Assembly (NCBI RefSeq): GCF_026914265.1
Contig: NC_069133.1
Coordinates: forward strand, 9,245,937 to 9,309,936
Length of the DNA: 64,000 bases
Origin: Mya arenaria
Lineage: Eukaryota; Mollusca; Bivalvia; Myida; Myidae
Reading direction: 5' to 3'
Within the stretch, counting starts at the first letter, position 1. The number at the start of each line of letters is the position of its first letter. Shown piece by piece: positions 50,701-62,470 of this stretch. Made by a program: the position numbers and the translations under genes. The notes under the pieces are model-generated. The model was not told where the DNA came from and did not search any database. It saw nothing but the letters and a program-made list of their open reading frames with translations.

Positions 50701-52999
50701 GAAGCGTTTTGGTCTATTCCTTTTACAAATATGCAGTACATCGAAGTGTCTTGTTCGACCTTTGGCACAAAGACGGCAGACAATTAATTACGTGCAGTTA
50801 CAATGGCTGATAAATACTAGTATCACCATGTGATGTTTATTAATTTCAAGAACCGCAATGTAATTAAATATTTGCGTAAACATCTTAAATGCTAATGAGA
50901 CAAAAGGGCCAAAATGCCTGATGGGCATAGGTCGCGCACCATCTGGCATTTACATGAGGCGAAATTGTTTGCTTCAAAGGTGTTAACAAGATAATTTTAT
51001 TCATATGGCCTACTTTTGAATTTAAATGAGTCAGTATCGAATTTGACAAAGATTTTATGGAGACAAACGTTTTGACCAAGTTTCGTTAATTGTGGACCAC
51101 ATTTTGGTCTGTAGATTAACGAATATTGTTCTTTAATATGATCTTATGACCTCGTGCCTGACTCAAAATAACCTAGTATCGAAGTTTAATACAGTCAACA
51201 AAATAACGAAATACATAGAGTTTGACCAATATTGTGGCCACGAGATGGGTAACAGGTTTTTGCACCCTATTTTACTTACAGCTATTCTGAAACCTCACCT
51301 GAATTTAAAGGAAACACAACATTCTGTTGTAGCCACTAGAGTTTTAACAAAGTTTTTCATTCATTTGACCTAGTACCTTGTTTTTAACTTTTTGATCCAA
51401 CATCAAAGTTGACCTAGATTCAGAAGAGTGACGCATTTCTTATGAAATTTGTGCTCTAATGAGCGTTAACAAACCACTTTTAGACGACGAACCACGGACG
51501 AACGACGTTCATCCAACGATCATAAAATTGCACACTAAGCACTTGATGAAACAAGACCATACCTCTGTCGGTGTTGATTCTCTTCGTGATTTTGTTGTAA
51601 CCTTTTCTTGTTTGCCTGCAAGATCAGAAGTGGGAATGTTATATATAACAACACCAATACAAACTTTAACAATAACAATACTGCATTTTGTTTTTATAAA
51701 TATTCTTTTAATTCAATTTTATTCAACAAACCTGTCGTAGACTTTCTGTGCTCTGGCTTTGGTGCCTGTTTTGGTGGCTTCTTCGACTCAACGTGTCTTA
51801 GGTGTTTTTGTTCTTGTTCGTGCTTTACTGCCGGTTTCGGAGTTGGCTCGATTGGAGTTCTGTTTTGCCCTTCATTTTGCTTTATTTTCCTAGGCGATAC
51901 TTTTGCACTATAAGCTTTAGAAAAATCCATTGTTTGTGGTTCGGGATGTGCATACGGCGGATAGTATGGGTAAGGATAATACCCCTGTGGGAAACTTGAT
52001 GCCTGATATTGAGAATTTGGCATGAATGGTTGCTGTCCTGGATAAGGTTGCCAGAATTGCTGCGGACCATACGTTTGTCCCGCTTGCATTCCATATTGCC
52101 CTTGAAAAGCGTTGGCATCATAATATCCAGCAGCAGGTGGATACCCTTGAGTGTGTGTGTAGTCAGTGTAACTGCTGTATTCGTCACTTCCTGCCATTAT
52201 ATTTTCTTGTGTTTCACTGTCATCTGAAAGGTCAACACTATCAGATTCAACTGTTCGTGAAATGGCATCAGTCTCGATCGTGTCTTCTGTGAGAGTTGGC
52301 GTAATCGGTTCTTTACCTAGGGACATGGACGGTTTGGGAGGCACGGGAGGTGGAACGCGCTTGCTACGAGACTGATTCGTTTCTGATGTCATTGAAACTC
52401 CTTTTCCAATGATCGAACGGTTGTCTGATATTGAGTGCCGCTGTCGCATTGAATCGGGCTTGCTTGGTATAACTGATGATCCTTGGATGCTTTCCTCGAT
52501 TTGAGACGCTGCGCTCTTCTCGGGTTGTTTATTGTCTTGATTGTCGCTTGGCTGTTGGTTCATGCTTTGTTCTATGCTTACGTCCATACAAGGTCTAAAA
52601 ATCAAGTTTAACTGAGTCAGTAGCTTATGTCCTCACGTCATACATTCCTAATAGTTAAAGAAAACCTAATGCAGTAACACATACAACTAAAAGAATTTCA
52701 GCATTACAAAGCACATGTTTTAGTACAGTTTGATACGAAAAAGTACGTGTTTTAGTTGGTAACATTTACCAAAATGGTGAAAATATTTGGAATCTGTAAA
52801 AATGCATTCAACTTATAAATTTCTGCATCATTTTCTTTGTTTATGATTACTTGTATTTTCCTGGGACGTGGTATCCCTTGAACACGTCGGGGGCGGACTT
52901 CCCTGTGGGTCGCTCACTTTCCCACGGCCCCTCCACCTTGGCGCCCGAACTGCTGTATGCGAACTCTTCCTCGTTCCCGCTACCGCTAGGACGGGACAT
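29767..52999 (-). CDS. PARP14-like ADP-ribosyltransferase, gene B (complete)
   Basis: Twenty-four coding exons on the minus strand: 52999-52851, 52594-51732, 51615-51563, 50759-50579, 50127-49969, 49828-49754, 49288-49114, 48662-48421, 47959-47063, 45155-44972, 44221-44121, 43916-43891, 43620-43500, 43146-43042, 37311-37255, 35747-35562, 35188-34949, 34763-34501, 34143-33738, 33069-32951, 31606-31538, 30994-30808, 30628-30503, 29942-29767. They sum to 5160 bases, 1719 codons plus TAA (human PARP14 is about 1800). Order: disordered N-terminus rich in P, Y, Q and G (1-355), two RRM-like domains (about 356-525), KH-like region (about 550-1030), one macrodomain (1076-1271), KH-like segment, WWE (about 1400-1490), PARP catalytic domain (1495-1719). 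The triad is H1596, Y1630, E1699. The start ATG (52997-52999) has no in-frame alternative nearby and joins exon 2 in phase. Compared with gene A it lacks macrodomain 1 exons. Intron 13 uses a GC donor. An untranslated first exon is possible. Confidence 0.9.
29978..30060. repeat. CA/CG-rich microsatellite in the last intron of gene B
   Basis: CGCA repeats pass into CA repeats and then TATATA. Absent from the homologous intron of gene A. Confidence 0.9.
38300..42800 (+). mobile_element. Ty3/Gypsy LTR-retrotransposon fossil in an intron of gene B
   Basis: Inserted antisense to gene B in intron 43041-37312, which is 5.7 kb against 1.2 kb in gene A. Recognisable parts in order: a gag-like stretch near 38470-38710 (weak), reverse transcriptase near 39170-39550 ([18 protein letters not shown]), RNase H near 40080-40280 ([12 protein letters not shown]), integrase zinc and core regions near 40480-41050 ([13 protein letters not shown]), and a C-terminal tail towards 41900. 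It is broken in many places (more than five interruptions) and looks old. End repeats were not identified, so both limits are approximate. Confidence 0.8.
43147..43499 (-). other. GC-AG intron in gene B
   Basis: Donor AATG|GCAAGT and acceptor TTTTCAG|GTGTT. Homologous to the GC-AG intron of gene A at 4089-4387, with the same phase 1. Confidence 0.8.
44555..44850 (+). repeat. Dispersed repeat, copy 1 (intron of gene B)
   Basis: About 300 bp, including 'TTTCTACCTTATGAGACTAT', 'CAGCTATTAAATACACGGTT' and 'TACATGTGTATGTATTGATT', repeated in the same orientation at 60975-61270. No coding frame. Confidence 0.8.
45330..46880. repeat. Degenerate interspersed repeats in intron 9 of gene B
   Basis: 45345-45620 has loosely repeated 'GTTGGTGGCTGCTTAGGAGG'-type pieces. 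45720-46200 and 46650-46860 carry phrases such as 'GAAATTATTTTGAAATCGGG' and 'GACGACGGACAGTTACCCGT', typical of long mollusc interspersed repeats. No gene other than gene B is seen. Confidence 0.5.
50890..51540. repeat. Interspersed mollusc-type repeat in intron 3 of gene B
   Basis: Contains 'GGTGTTAACAAGATAATTTT', 'TTCATTTGACCTAGTACCTT' and, near 51480, 'GACGACGAACCACGGACGAA'. This phrase order recurs in bivalve repeats ending in the CTCACCTTG head seen at 10496. Fragmentary. Confidence 0.5.
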
Positions 53000-54300
53000 A
53001 CTACATGTCTGAAGTAGTATGAATGTTGTACCCTGTGCATGTGTCTGCGTTTTATAATCGCTAATGCAATGTATGTATTATTGATGTTGCAGTTGTTGTT
53101 GTTTTGTTTTTTAGCATGAGACCCATAACCTTGAAATATTACTCTAATATGAATCGACAAAGAAATTAAACGTTAACTGTCTAGTTCCTGATACCGTTAT
53201 ATTTCTTGTTACTTTGATTGGTTAACAGAGAGGTTGCAAAACACTTCTTGAATGACTTCGTGTATGTGTTGGCTTCTTTTTATGCACATAGTTTTTCCAA
53301 CATCATTTAGTTGTTATCAATAAAGAAAGTTGTTATGAGTACAGAGCATGTATTTGGATTGAAAGTTTTAATCTTTGAATTATTAATTGTTCCAGAAATA
53401 ATGATTTACTAAATCATGGTCAATATGGACCAGTCCACCCAGTCCGCTTAATCCAGTCACGTGACCTATGAGCATAACTACTGTAAACATCTTTTTGAAT
53501 ATTTTAACAGTTTAAACACTGCTTGTCCTAACAGCAGTTATAGATGTTAAACTCTAGGGGTTGCGTACCGTACTATCTATCCTAGCGATAGGTATAAGTA
53601 GGGTAGGAGCTCTAGGGTTTCAAATTTAAAAGTCTTGTCATTGCAGTCGTCTATGAAAATTATTTCAAAATTCAATCCATTCGCTGAGAAAAACCCTATA
53701 ACAAAAGGCAATGATAATAATATCAAAGTTTCTTACTTTCCATATTGTAACGTGGGGCAAAAAGGAAAGAAGTCCATTTATTGTTGATTTAGCATTAATT
53801 GTACAATTATTATTTTCACTTGAAATCAGTTTCCTTATCAATTGTTGCATACTTAATATAATGTTACGAAGGGACACAGATCTTGATATACTACAGTATA
53901 GGTCCACATTGTAGTTATTCATACTGAACAAATGATATGTTCCATAGCGTGTACAACTCCATTTGGAATCTTATTAATCGCACCGATTCCGCACGTTGTT
54001 GTAAGAACTAAACCAGCAACGTTACATTTGTGAACTGTATCTTATGGATTCAAATAAAATTGAAAAAAAAGAAGATTAAATTGTAATTTTAAGCTCATTT
54101 CTAAAAGATGGTAACCTTTAATGATGTGCAAGAACAAACACTAAAGATGGACAGGGACAACCGGGATTTGTCACAGTCATTCAAGTCGTTCAAGTCACAT
54201 TCCGACTTTATTGTTAAGGCCCTCTAAAGGAACAATCACAGAAAATGAAGTGCAGTTAGCTTATGCTGTAGGATTGAGAAAAGGTTCGTTCTATTTTCAG
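53000..54300. other. Upstream region of gene B
   Basis: Presumed promoter and 5' untranslated sequence of gene B. No convincing core promoter motif was identified. Nothing recognisable as a gene. Confidence 0.5.
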
Positions 54301-54319
54301 CACGTGGAGATCAACAGAC

Positions 54320-54650
54320 GATCAACAAAAGATCGCACATACATACTTCTACAACCAGTTCGAGAACTATTGTGAATCCAAATCACACCGTATATATTCA
54401 AGATTCAAAACAAGAAAACAAGAATAAGGCGAATCATTTGAACAGTTGTAACAGATTTGAGATTGCTCATCAAAGATTGTGAATTTTCAGGGGACATTTT
54501 TTATTACATGATTCGCGATCACCTTGTATTTGACGTTCGATCTGTGAAAGTCCGCGAAAAGTTCATCAGCGAAGGGTACGGTTTAACATTACAGAGACCT
54601 TATCACATTGGTAGAGCGTTTGAATGAACAAAACCACACATTAAACAAAA
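54320..54650 (+). mobile_element. Ty3/Gypsy gag fossil fragment (tentative)
   Basis: A short stretch resembles the C-terminal capsid region of Ty3/Gypsy gag (IRDHLVFDVRSVKVREKFI). Only this piece is present; it is broken and small. Confidence 0.5.
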
Positions 54651-54699
54651 GGACACTAACCAAAGCACGAAGGCTACGTGTTCACAAGTACCTTACCTG

Positions 54700-55135
54700 A
54701 CGTATACCTGACATTATATGATTAAGAGATAAATAATACAGTTAAATCGTGATAACATCATAAGACAAACGGACAATATGTAACAATTTACTAATTCGAT
54801 AAATAAGAAAAGAAACCATAAATGAGACCAAGGACGTATGTCCAGCAAGATGAAAAGACTAATGTGAAAAAAATAAATCTAAACATGTGAATTTACGGAT
54901 CAGCCAAACTGACATTAATTAATCAGATCAACTTCAACTTCAAAGTTTATTGACAAATCGGCATATAACAATACCTTTGGCCAATCACTTAATTACAGGT
55001 AGATTTCTTTTCTTATTTATCGAATTAGTAAATTGTTACTTATTGTCCGTTTGTCTTATGATGTTATCACGATTTAACTGTATTATTTATCTCTTAATCA
55101 TATAATGTCAGGTATACGTCATATATACCCATTAC
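54700..55135. repeat. Fold-back repeat with 125-bp arms
   Basis: 54700-54825 and 55010-55135 are nearly perfect reverse complements (ends GACGTATACCTGACATTATA and its complement), with a 185-bp unrelated loop. The near-perfect arms suggest a young fold-back element or MITE. No coding region. Confidence 0.85.
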
Positions 55136-55189
55136 ATCCTGACGATGTTTGATGAACGACCAGCGAAATAAGTATTTTCTTGTTTACTT

Positions 55190-55665
55190 ATCTTCAATTG
55201 GAACTCCAGTAATAATACACAAATAAAAGCAATAAATTTTCATTAATGGGCCAAACAGGTTTTTCCTTAACCAATCAATAAATAATTTTACCCTTTGTTT
55301 CACTAAGAACGTAGGGATAATTTCAACTATCTCAATACTAACGTTATTTCAGTGCTTAAAACGGCACAAAACGACTTGTGCACATTTACCAAATAATCAA
55401 AGCCTTACACCTATTTTCTTAATCCTTGAATGTTCAGGAAAGCATACTGGAAGTATTCATTTTAAGAAAATAGATTTTTTTACAATTTATTATCAATTAA
55501 AGCTTTTACTAATGATTCTGAATGATTTTTAATCTAAATCTAAAATTGGATGTTGGTAATTTTATGCTGTTTGCATCTGCAATTTTTTTCAGTATGAAAG
55601 TTCAATTTATGTTAAACGTTATAGGAAAACACATCAAAATAACGGCATTATATATGTAAAGGAAT
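55190..55665 (+). repeat. Left arm of a long inverted repeat
   Basis: Matches the reverse complement of 60505-60950 with moderate divergence; shared stretches include AATGATTCTGAATGATTTTT, 'GGGATAATTTCAA' and 'GGAAAACACATCAAAATAACG'. Confidence 0.75.
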
Positions 55666-56458
55666 GTAGTATTGCCATAAATGATTCTGCTTATGTGCCG
55701 TGTTCTGCTTTACAAAATTCCTGAGTTGAAAAGGAGCCAAAATATCGCTTATAAATATGTTTTATCTGTACTCAAACCATGTACATTCTTGGTTTTCAAT
55801 TACCTAATAAAATGAAAATTTATTAGTGGACTATAAAAGCACACACTTGTAATGTGTTTGTTTATTTGGAAGTCATAAACCAATGATAAGCTTGAACGTT
55901 TTAGCTTTAAGGCAGGTTTAAACAAATGATTTATCATATTGCTTCTTATGTTTTCTATATTTCAATGAATAAAACCATGTAGCTATAATCAACTTCGAAA
56001 ATATGCGATCAATTATTTGTAACCTTAATTATATTCGAATGATTTTTGTTTAAGTCAATTCAATTAAAAACTAAAAAAAGGAGAATACTTGTAGATTGCA
56101 CGTTCTTTGTCGCTGCTCTACTTTAGGAAACTAGAATCACATTTTAAATACATATATACACATCTTAAATATACAAGCAATGCATTTCACAAAATACCAT
56201 TTTTCATAGTTCCCGTACTGCAATATGACCGTATTCCGCATAAACATCTAACTGGTCAGACAGTTAACTGGTCGTTAATTATCAAATGCATTTTTCCGTT
56301 TAAGAATATATAAAGTACATTTTGGTCATTTTTTCAAGTTTATTTGATAATTTTAAAGAACTCGGTAAGTGCGATACTAGTTTGTTGTTATCCAACAGTG
56401 TTCGTAGCTCCGATTTCGAAACAGGAGGTCTAATTACGACAAGACATATTCATTTATA

Positions 56459-56780
56459 TTTATACACCAGTCATTTGTACCCACGCCCCCCCCCCCAGGT
56501 CCGGCACCAGTCAATTGTAGCCACGCCCCCCCCCTCCACCAGGTCCGGAAAATACCGGGGATAGCCGGGGAAATGGGCCGTGGTTTTACCTTTCAGGTGG
56601 CCCCGCTGTGCCGGGTGAATGCGGTGGTTTTGTCTTCGCTTCAAAATATAGCGGGGAATCGGCCTGAACTATAGGGACTCCCTGGGGTGCGAGGGCATTT
56701 GGCGGGGATTTTACCATCTGTTCGTCCCCGCAGGGCAGGGATTCATTGCCAACTTTGGAGAAATCCGCTGAAGCGAAAGT
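56459..56780 (+). repeat. GC-rich inverted repeat, left copy, with doubled end
   Basis: CACCAGTCATTTGTACCCACG is followed by a poly-C run and 'AGGTCCGG', then the same block again (56505-56552), then GGGGATAGCCGGGGAAATGG. The reverse complement of this terminus is at 60340-60480. Much more GC-rich than its surroundings. Confidence 0.7.
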
Positions 56781-57639
56781 GCCTATAGAGTTATATAGGG
56801 AAAATATGGTTAAACAGTTTTCACGAAATAGTCTTTTAACAGATCAACTTACTTCCTACATATATGTTTGGATAATTCTTGCCCTTGAAGATGATGGTTT
56901 TGTATTAATTGTATGATTTTTACATTTTGGTCCTTTTTAAGGGTTTTGTTGGTCATTAAAAGTTACATTGAAGTAAGAAGGCGCTTAAAATTGTTTTGCT
57001 ATTTAAACTTATTAAAGACATCCGATCGCTTAGCTTTCAGCGGATTACCATACAGAATTATTTTCTCTTTCAAATGCACTTTTCGAAATAATGATTTTTT
57101 AAATATCTTTTGGTCCTTTTTGAACATTTATGTAAGATTTGAACAAAATCGATGCCCAGAAATTGTGTATTCAACTGTACGGTAATGGTTTTATGGCCCA
57201 CCCCGCGGCGTATTCACAGCAGGATAAAAATAATCCATCGGCAAGTTTATGACACTTGGTATGACATATATATGCAACGAAGTTTGTCATTAATAGCAAT
57301 GAAATAATTCTATCACTTTTTCGGATGTTTTTCCTGTTATCATTAGTATATAATTGATATTATATATGATACTAGATTATTCATTTACATTAGTAGTTAA
57401 GAAATATCATATAAAACGAAATTAAGAAATATCATATAAAAAAGTAATATATTTAGCAAATATTATTCCCTTTTTTAATCGCAATCACTATTACAGAAAA
57501 AATATATTAAATATTAATGTTTCAAGTTCCATTCGCAATTTTGGAAATACATATGGGCTACGAAACATAATAAATAAGGGTATTCAAAGGTAATAATTTA
57601 CATATCTACATCGAGTCAACATGTTCATTAGTAATGCTT

Positions 57640-59698
57640 AAGTTCTAATTCTTAATGGTTAACATTTTGGTCTACCATTTTGCACTCACCCAAACATGTT
57701 TGTAAATTTAGCGGAAATACCTTAGTTAGTAATCTAGGAAAAATATTTACACGTGTGCTCACTAAAAGAGTCGAAAATTGGTTCGATGAAAATAACTTGC
57801 TGTCGGATGCCCAGTTTGGTTTTCGAAAGGGATCTAGCACAGAAGATGCAATATTTGTTTTGCATAATGTTATCGAAAATGCCCTTTTTAATAAGTTACG
57901 ATTACCATGCGCATTTGTTGACCTAAAAAAGGCATTTGACTCTGTTTATAGGAATGCTCTGTGGTACAAACTCTCTAAAATGGGGTTGGATGGGAAACTA
58001 CTTAAAATATTTAGAGCAATGTATTCTGTGGTAAAATCGTGTGTCAAACATATCAATTCAGTCTCCGATTTCTTTGATATTTCTATTGGTTTACGCCAAG
58101 GACAAAATAATTCGCCGATTTTGTTTGCATTATTCCTAGAAGATCCTGAAAAATTTCTACAACAGAACGTTGACTGTGGTATTAGCCTATACGATTTATG
58201 TATTATGATATTACTTTTTGCAGACGATATGGTAACAATTTGAAACTCAGTAGAAGACTTACAGAGAAGTTAAGACCATCTTTACGAGTTTTGCCAAACG
58301 TGGGGCTTAGAAGTTAATATAGCCAAAACTAAGGTTGTAGTATTCCGTAAAAAAGGACCGGTTAGGGCTAATGAAACTTGGGTATATAGTGGCGTACCAC
58401 TTGAAGTAGTTGACAACTTTAACTATCTAGGCACAGTATTTAACTACACGGGCACTTTCGTTTTAAATAATCAATTTCTGGTCGGTAAGGCTCTAAAGGC
58501 TATGAACGTATTAAACAAAAATATTAACAAATATGACGTACCTCCGAAAATTGCACTTCAATTGTTTGACTCATTTGTAGGTTCGATCCTTAACTATGCG
58601 AGTTCTGTCTTGGGGTTTTCAAAATCGAAAAATATTGAAAGGATCCACCTAAAATTTTGCAAATCGCTTCTAGGAGTTAAGCAAAGTACATGTACAACGG
58701 CTGTTTACGGAGAATTAGGGCGTTATCCAATATATATTAACAGATACGTGCTAATTATTAAATATTGGTTCAAAGTACAACAGTCCAATAATATTTTATT
58801 AAATTTGTTATACCGTAAATCAGTTAATTTAAGCGAGAAAGGCCTTACAACTTGGGCATCTAACGTTAAATGTTTACTTGAGGAGAATGTGTTTTTAGAT
58901 GTCTGGGTTAATCCGGGGAATTATAATGTCAAACTCTTTGCTCAAGTCTTTAAACAACGTTTAATCGATAGTTTTCTACAAAAGTGGCGTGCTGATATTG
59001 AAAACAGTGCGAAACTTAATATTCTATACTTGCATCTGCACAGTACGTTTGGTATGGCTGAATATTTTAATTTACTATATAACAAAACTAATAGAAAATA
59101 CCTCACTCAATTACGTGTATCAGCTCATAGGTTTCGTATTGAAACTGGCAGGTACGGACAAAACAGACTGCCAAGAAATGAAAGATTATGTTTATTATGC
59201 CATACACAGGAAATTGAGGATGAATTTCATTTTGTTATAAAATGTAACTGTTTCGATGACATATGTAAAAATGTTATTAAAAAGTATTTTTATGTAAAAC
59301 CCAGCATGTTTAAATTTACTCAACTAGTTAGTAGTAATAACAAAACAACTATTGTAAATTTATGTAAATTTTTGGTACAGGCAAATAATAGAAGAAACCT
59401 ATTAATCAATGATATTGTTTAAGTCGTAATCGTACAATCACTATCGTGACCACTAATCATCTGCATTTCCATAATGTATCTAAATAACTAGATAAACAGC
59501 TTCTTATATCTATTATTATCAATATTTTCATACGTGAACATTCTCCCTATTTCTTGAGCTATCTTGAATTGTTATTGATATTGGCTACCTTGTAACGATG
59601 ATCATACGCATGAATATTTTGTTTAATTGTATATATTTGTTTGACGAGATGCTGTGTTACATAAGTCGAAATAAACTTCTGTTCTGTTCTGTTCTGTA
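57640..59698 (+). mobile_element. Non-LTR retrotransposon (LINE), 5'-truncated
   Basis: One frame from about 57680 to 59422 encodes reverse transcriptase: AQFGFRKGSSTEDAIFVLHN, CAFVDLKKAFDSVYR, GLRQGQNNSPILFALFL and the active-site LFADDMV. It is followed by a cysteine-containing tail (RLCLLCHTQEIEDEFHFVIK) seen in several LINE proteins. The frame has two stops, TGA at 58241 and TAA at 58271. No endonuclease domain is present; the sequence starts just upstream of the polymerase core. The 3' end has AATAAA at 59670 and a TTCTG repeat tail at 59676-59698. Clade not assigned. Not functional. Confidence 0.88.
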
Positions 59699-60339
59699 TA
59701 ATTATTTTGATTAGGCAAGAAATGTGTTACACGGAATTTTGTCAGCATATTTTAGTAACGAGTCCACTATGTTTTCATAACGTGTCAAAAGCCATTAAAT
59801 CAACGTGCTGTTATTGAATAAAAGGGTATACCTGTCTTATTGTCAATTTAACATTAATGACATTTTAACTTGTATCGTTAAAGACCGGTACTAAATGATA
59901 GCAACTGCAGATAATATTTCATTTTAGCTGTTCCTTTCCGAAAATTCACACCATATATTGTGTTACACTGCTATCAGAAAAATTACCTAACTGTTAAAAT
60001 ATAGGTGTTGAAATGGCCCAAATTAAATGTCTTGATAAACGATCAATTATAGACTTCAACAAAAAAGACACGGGATATAATATGTAAAAGAAGAAAGTTT
60101 ATCAGAGATGATTTGATATCCCAGTACTTTATCAACTTCCGTTGTCCCTGTAGAACAGTTCTACCTAAATATGGCTAAATCTAAAAACTGACATTTTCTA
60201 TCAGAACTTATGATAAAAGGACGGGTCAACTTTATGACCCTCATAAATTATGTATTTCTTATCTGCCTAATTCTTACACTGCGTCCAGTAGCTAAACAAG
60301 TGCTAAACTAGCGTATCTTAACGCTACTATTGCTCTGAG

Positions 60340-60480
60340 ATGATAAATCGATAGAGACCGTCGTTACCCTGATAAGCTCCAAAGTTGGCAATGTTAGCCG
60401 GGGCAGGCTGGACCGAAAGTAAAAGTCCCCACTATTCCCCGGATCTGGAGGGACCGTGGTTACAACTGACTGGTGTATTA
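60340..60480 (-). repeat. GC-rich inverted repeat, right copy
   Basis: Reverse complement begins CACCAGTCAGTTGTAACCAC and includes 'CCAGATCCGGGGAATAG', matching 56459-56560, and its inner part ('CATTGCCAACTTTGGAG') matches near 56745. Confidence 0.7.
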
Positions 60481-60504
60481 TAATACCCACATTTGAAATA
60501 CGTG

Positions 60505-60950
60505 ATTTTGATGTGTTTACCTGTTTGGTGTTACATAGATTGACATTTCATACTGAATAGTTGGCAGATGCAGAGAATAAAATGATCCAATTTGTGCTTT
60601 AAAAATCATTCAGAATCATTATTATTAAAAGCTTTAAGTGTAAAAATGAAACTGGTTGTTTAAAAAGTGGTTAATTTTACTTTGCTTTCATGTACATTTC
60701 TCATGGATTAAGAAAATAAGTGAAAGGTTTGGATTTTTTAGTTCATATGTACACGCCGTTTTGGGCCGTTTTCAGGCGCTGAATAAAAGTAAAGTATTGA
60801 GATGATTGAAATTATCCCTATTTTCTTAGTAAAAGAAAGGGTAAAAAAATATTTATTGCTTGCTACAAAAGAAAAAACAGTTTGGCCCATTCATGAAAGA
60901 ACTTTGCTTTTATTTGATTATTAATGACTGCGTTCCAATTGAAGGTGGTG
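60505..60950 (-). repeat. Right arm of the long inverted repeat
   Basis: Reverse complement of 55190-55665. Together with 56459-56780 and 60340-60480 it frames about 5.8 kb with the LINE in the middle. Left and right arms differ by about 800 bp of extra sequence at 55666-56458. Confidence 0.75.
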
Positions 60951-60974
60951 GAAATTGTTTTGATATACCAAAAA

Positions 60975-61270
60975 TAATGTCGAAAACAATGGCCCTATAA
61001 AGGATCCCGAGTTTAATTTAAAAGAAAGTTGCAGAAAACACTGTGTTTCTACCTTATGAGACTATAGTTGTTTATTGTAAATAGTTTTGCACTCGCCAAT
61101 CATTTAATAGTTTTTTTTGCATTTTCAGCTATTAAATACACGGTTACAGTTTTGTTATCAGTAATTTATATTTCCCATAAATACATCAGTTAGAAGTTAA
61201 AGGCTTATCACTCAAAATGTATGTTTGTTATACATGTGTATGTATTGATTTTGAATAAGAGAGTCACTTT
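60975..61270 (+). repeat. Dispersed repeat, copy 2
   Basis: Direct repeat of 44555-44850. It begins just outside the right arm of the long inverted repeat. Confidence 0.8.
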
Positions 61271-61789
61271 AAAATGAACATAGTTTATAAACAACTAGCA
61301 TTGCCTCGCCCAACCTCATGAATGCACATATAATACATATTCAAAGAAGAAATGTTTCCAATGACATTCATGTCAGTGTTGAAAGGACTACTTGACGATG
61401 ATAAGCAATATTAAATAAATGATATATTTCCTAAATTTAAACAAAGCTATAATTCAGTTAAATTGAAAACAAAACTTGAAGTACGTTTCTGGTTCAAACA
61501 ACACTTGGGATTTAAACAATAGTAATTACAACTTTGATAATTCATGTGCAATAAAATAAAGAGTAAAAGGAGCATACCTGTTCTCTCGCAAAACACTTAT
61601 TAAGTAATCATTATATTTTCTTAAATGATTAAGCCAGTTGTTCTGTCGATCTGTTATCTGGTTTTTACGTTGAACGCAGACCTCGTAAATAGTAGTAAGA
61701 ATATACGAAAGTGTGTGTGATGAGGCCGCCGGCGATTAACATCATTTTCAATCCGCGTACAGACGGCCCATTGTACTGCATGTGCTGAG

Positions 61790-61840
61790 ACACGCACTCA
61801 CGCACGCGCACACACACATATATAATATATGAGGATGGGT
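61790..61840. repeat. CA-rich microsatellite
   Basis: CGCACTCACGCACGCGCACA run passing into TATATA. The rest of 61271-62100 shows no gene. Confidence 0.6.
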
Positions 61841-62099
61841 ACTAAGGACACCAATTGAGTTCCTTAACAGGAGACCTATTTTGAACAATAGTTTATCATT
61901 GTTCAAGCTTTTTGATCACTTTTTGTTTATTTTGTGTCCTTGAATGAGTCATTGTTGTTCAAATGTCTGGAAACCAGTGAAATAAGACTGCTGACAAAGG
62001 ATCAGATTACAGTCGTTCAGTATTTCTGTTAGATAGACAAGAATAGGTGATTTCGATTGCAAATATGTAAAAAATAACTATTTCTTTTCTCAAAAACAC

Positions 62100-62470
62100 G
62101 ATTTTGACTGTGTGAATGGCTAATTTCAAATAGCTCTAATCTCTAACGTTTTTACAACTTTTTAATTTTTTGTCTTGGAATGAGCAAATTTTTGCGTCAC
62201 TATCTGCAAACCAGTAATAAAAGACTGCTGACAAAAGATCAGATCGTAGGTTTTCATATTTCCATGTTTATTAATGTTTTATGGCCAAAAACTTTCCTCA
62301 CGGTTTAAGGAAAATGCAGAAAACATCAATTTTTGAACTTATATATAAAAGTCTGCGACCTTATATGACTAGTTTCCATGCATTCTCGCATAAATTGGCT
62401 AGTTCCAAAACAAAAACAAAAAAAATAGTTGTCAAAACGTTCAATCTACTGTATGAGAGCGCAGCTTTAA
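62100..62470. mobile_element. Palindromic MITE, copy 3
   Basis: Contains 'TTGTCTTGGAATGAGC', 'GACTGCTGACAAAAGATCAG' and ends 'GAGAGCGCAGCTTTAAAAG'. A partial relative lies at about 61890-62010 ('ACTGCTGACAAAGGATCAG'). Same family as 5118-5460 and 14506-14778. Confidence 0.6.
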
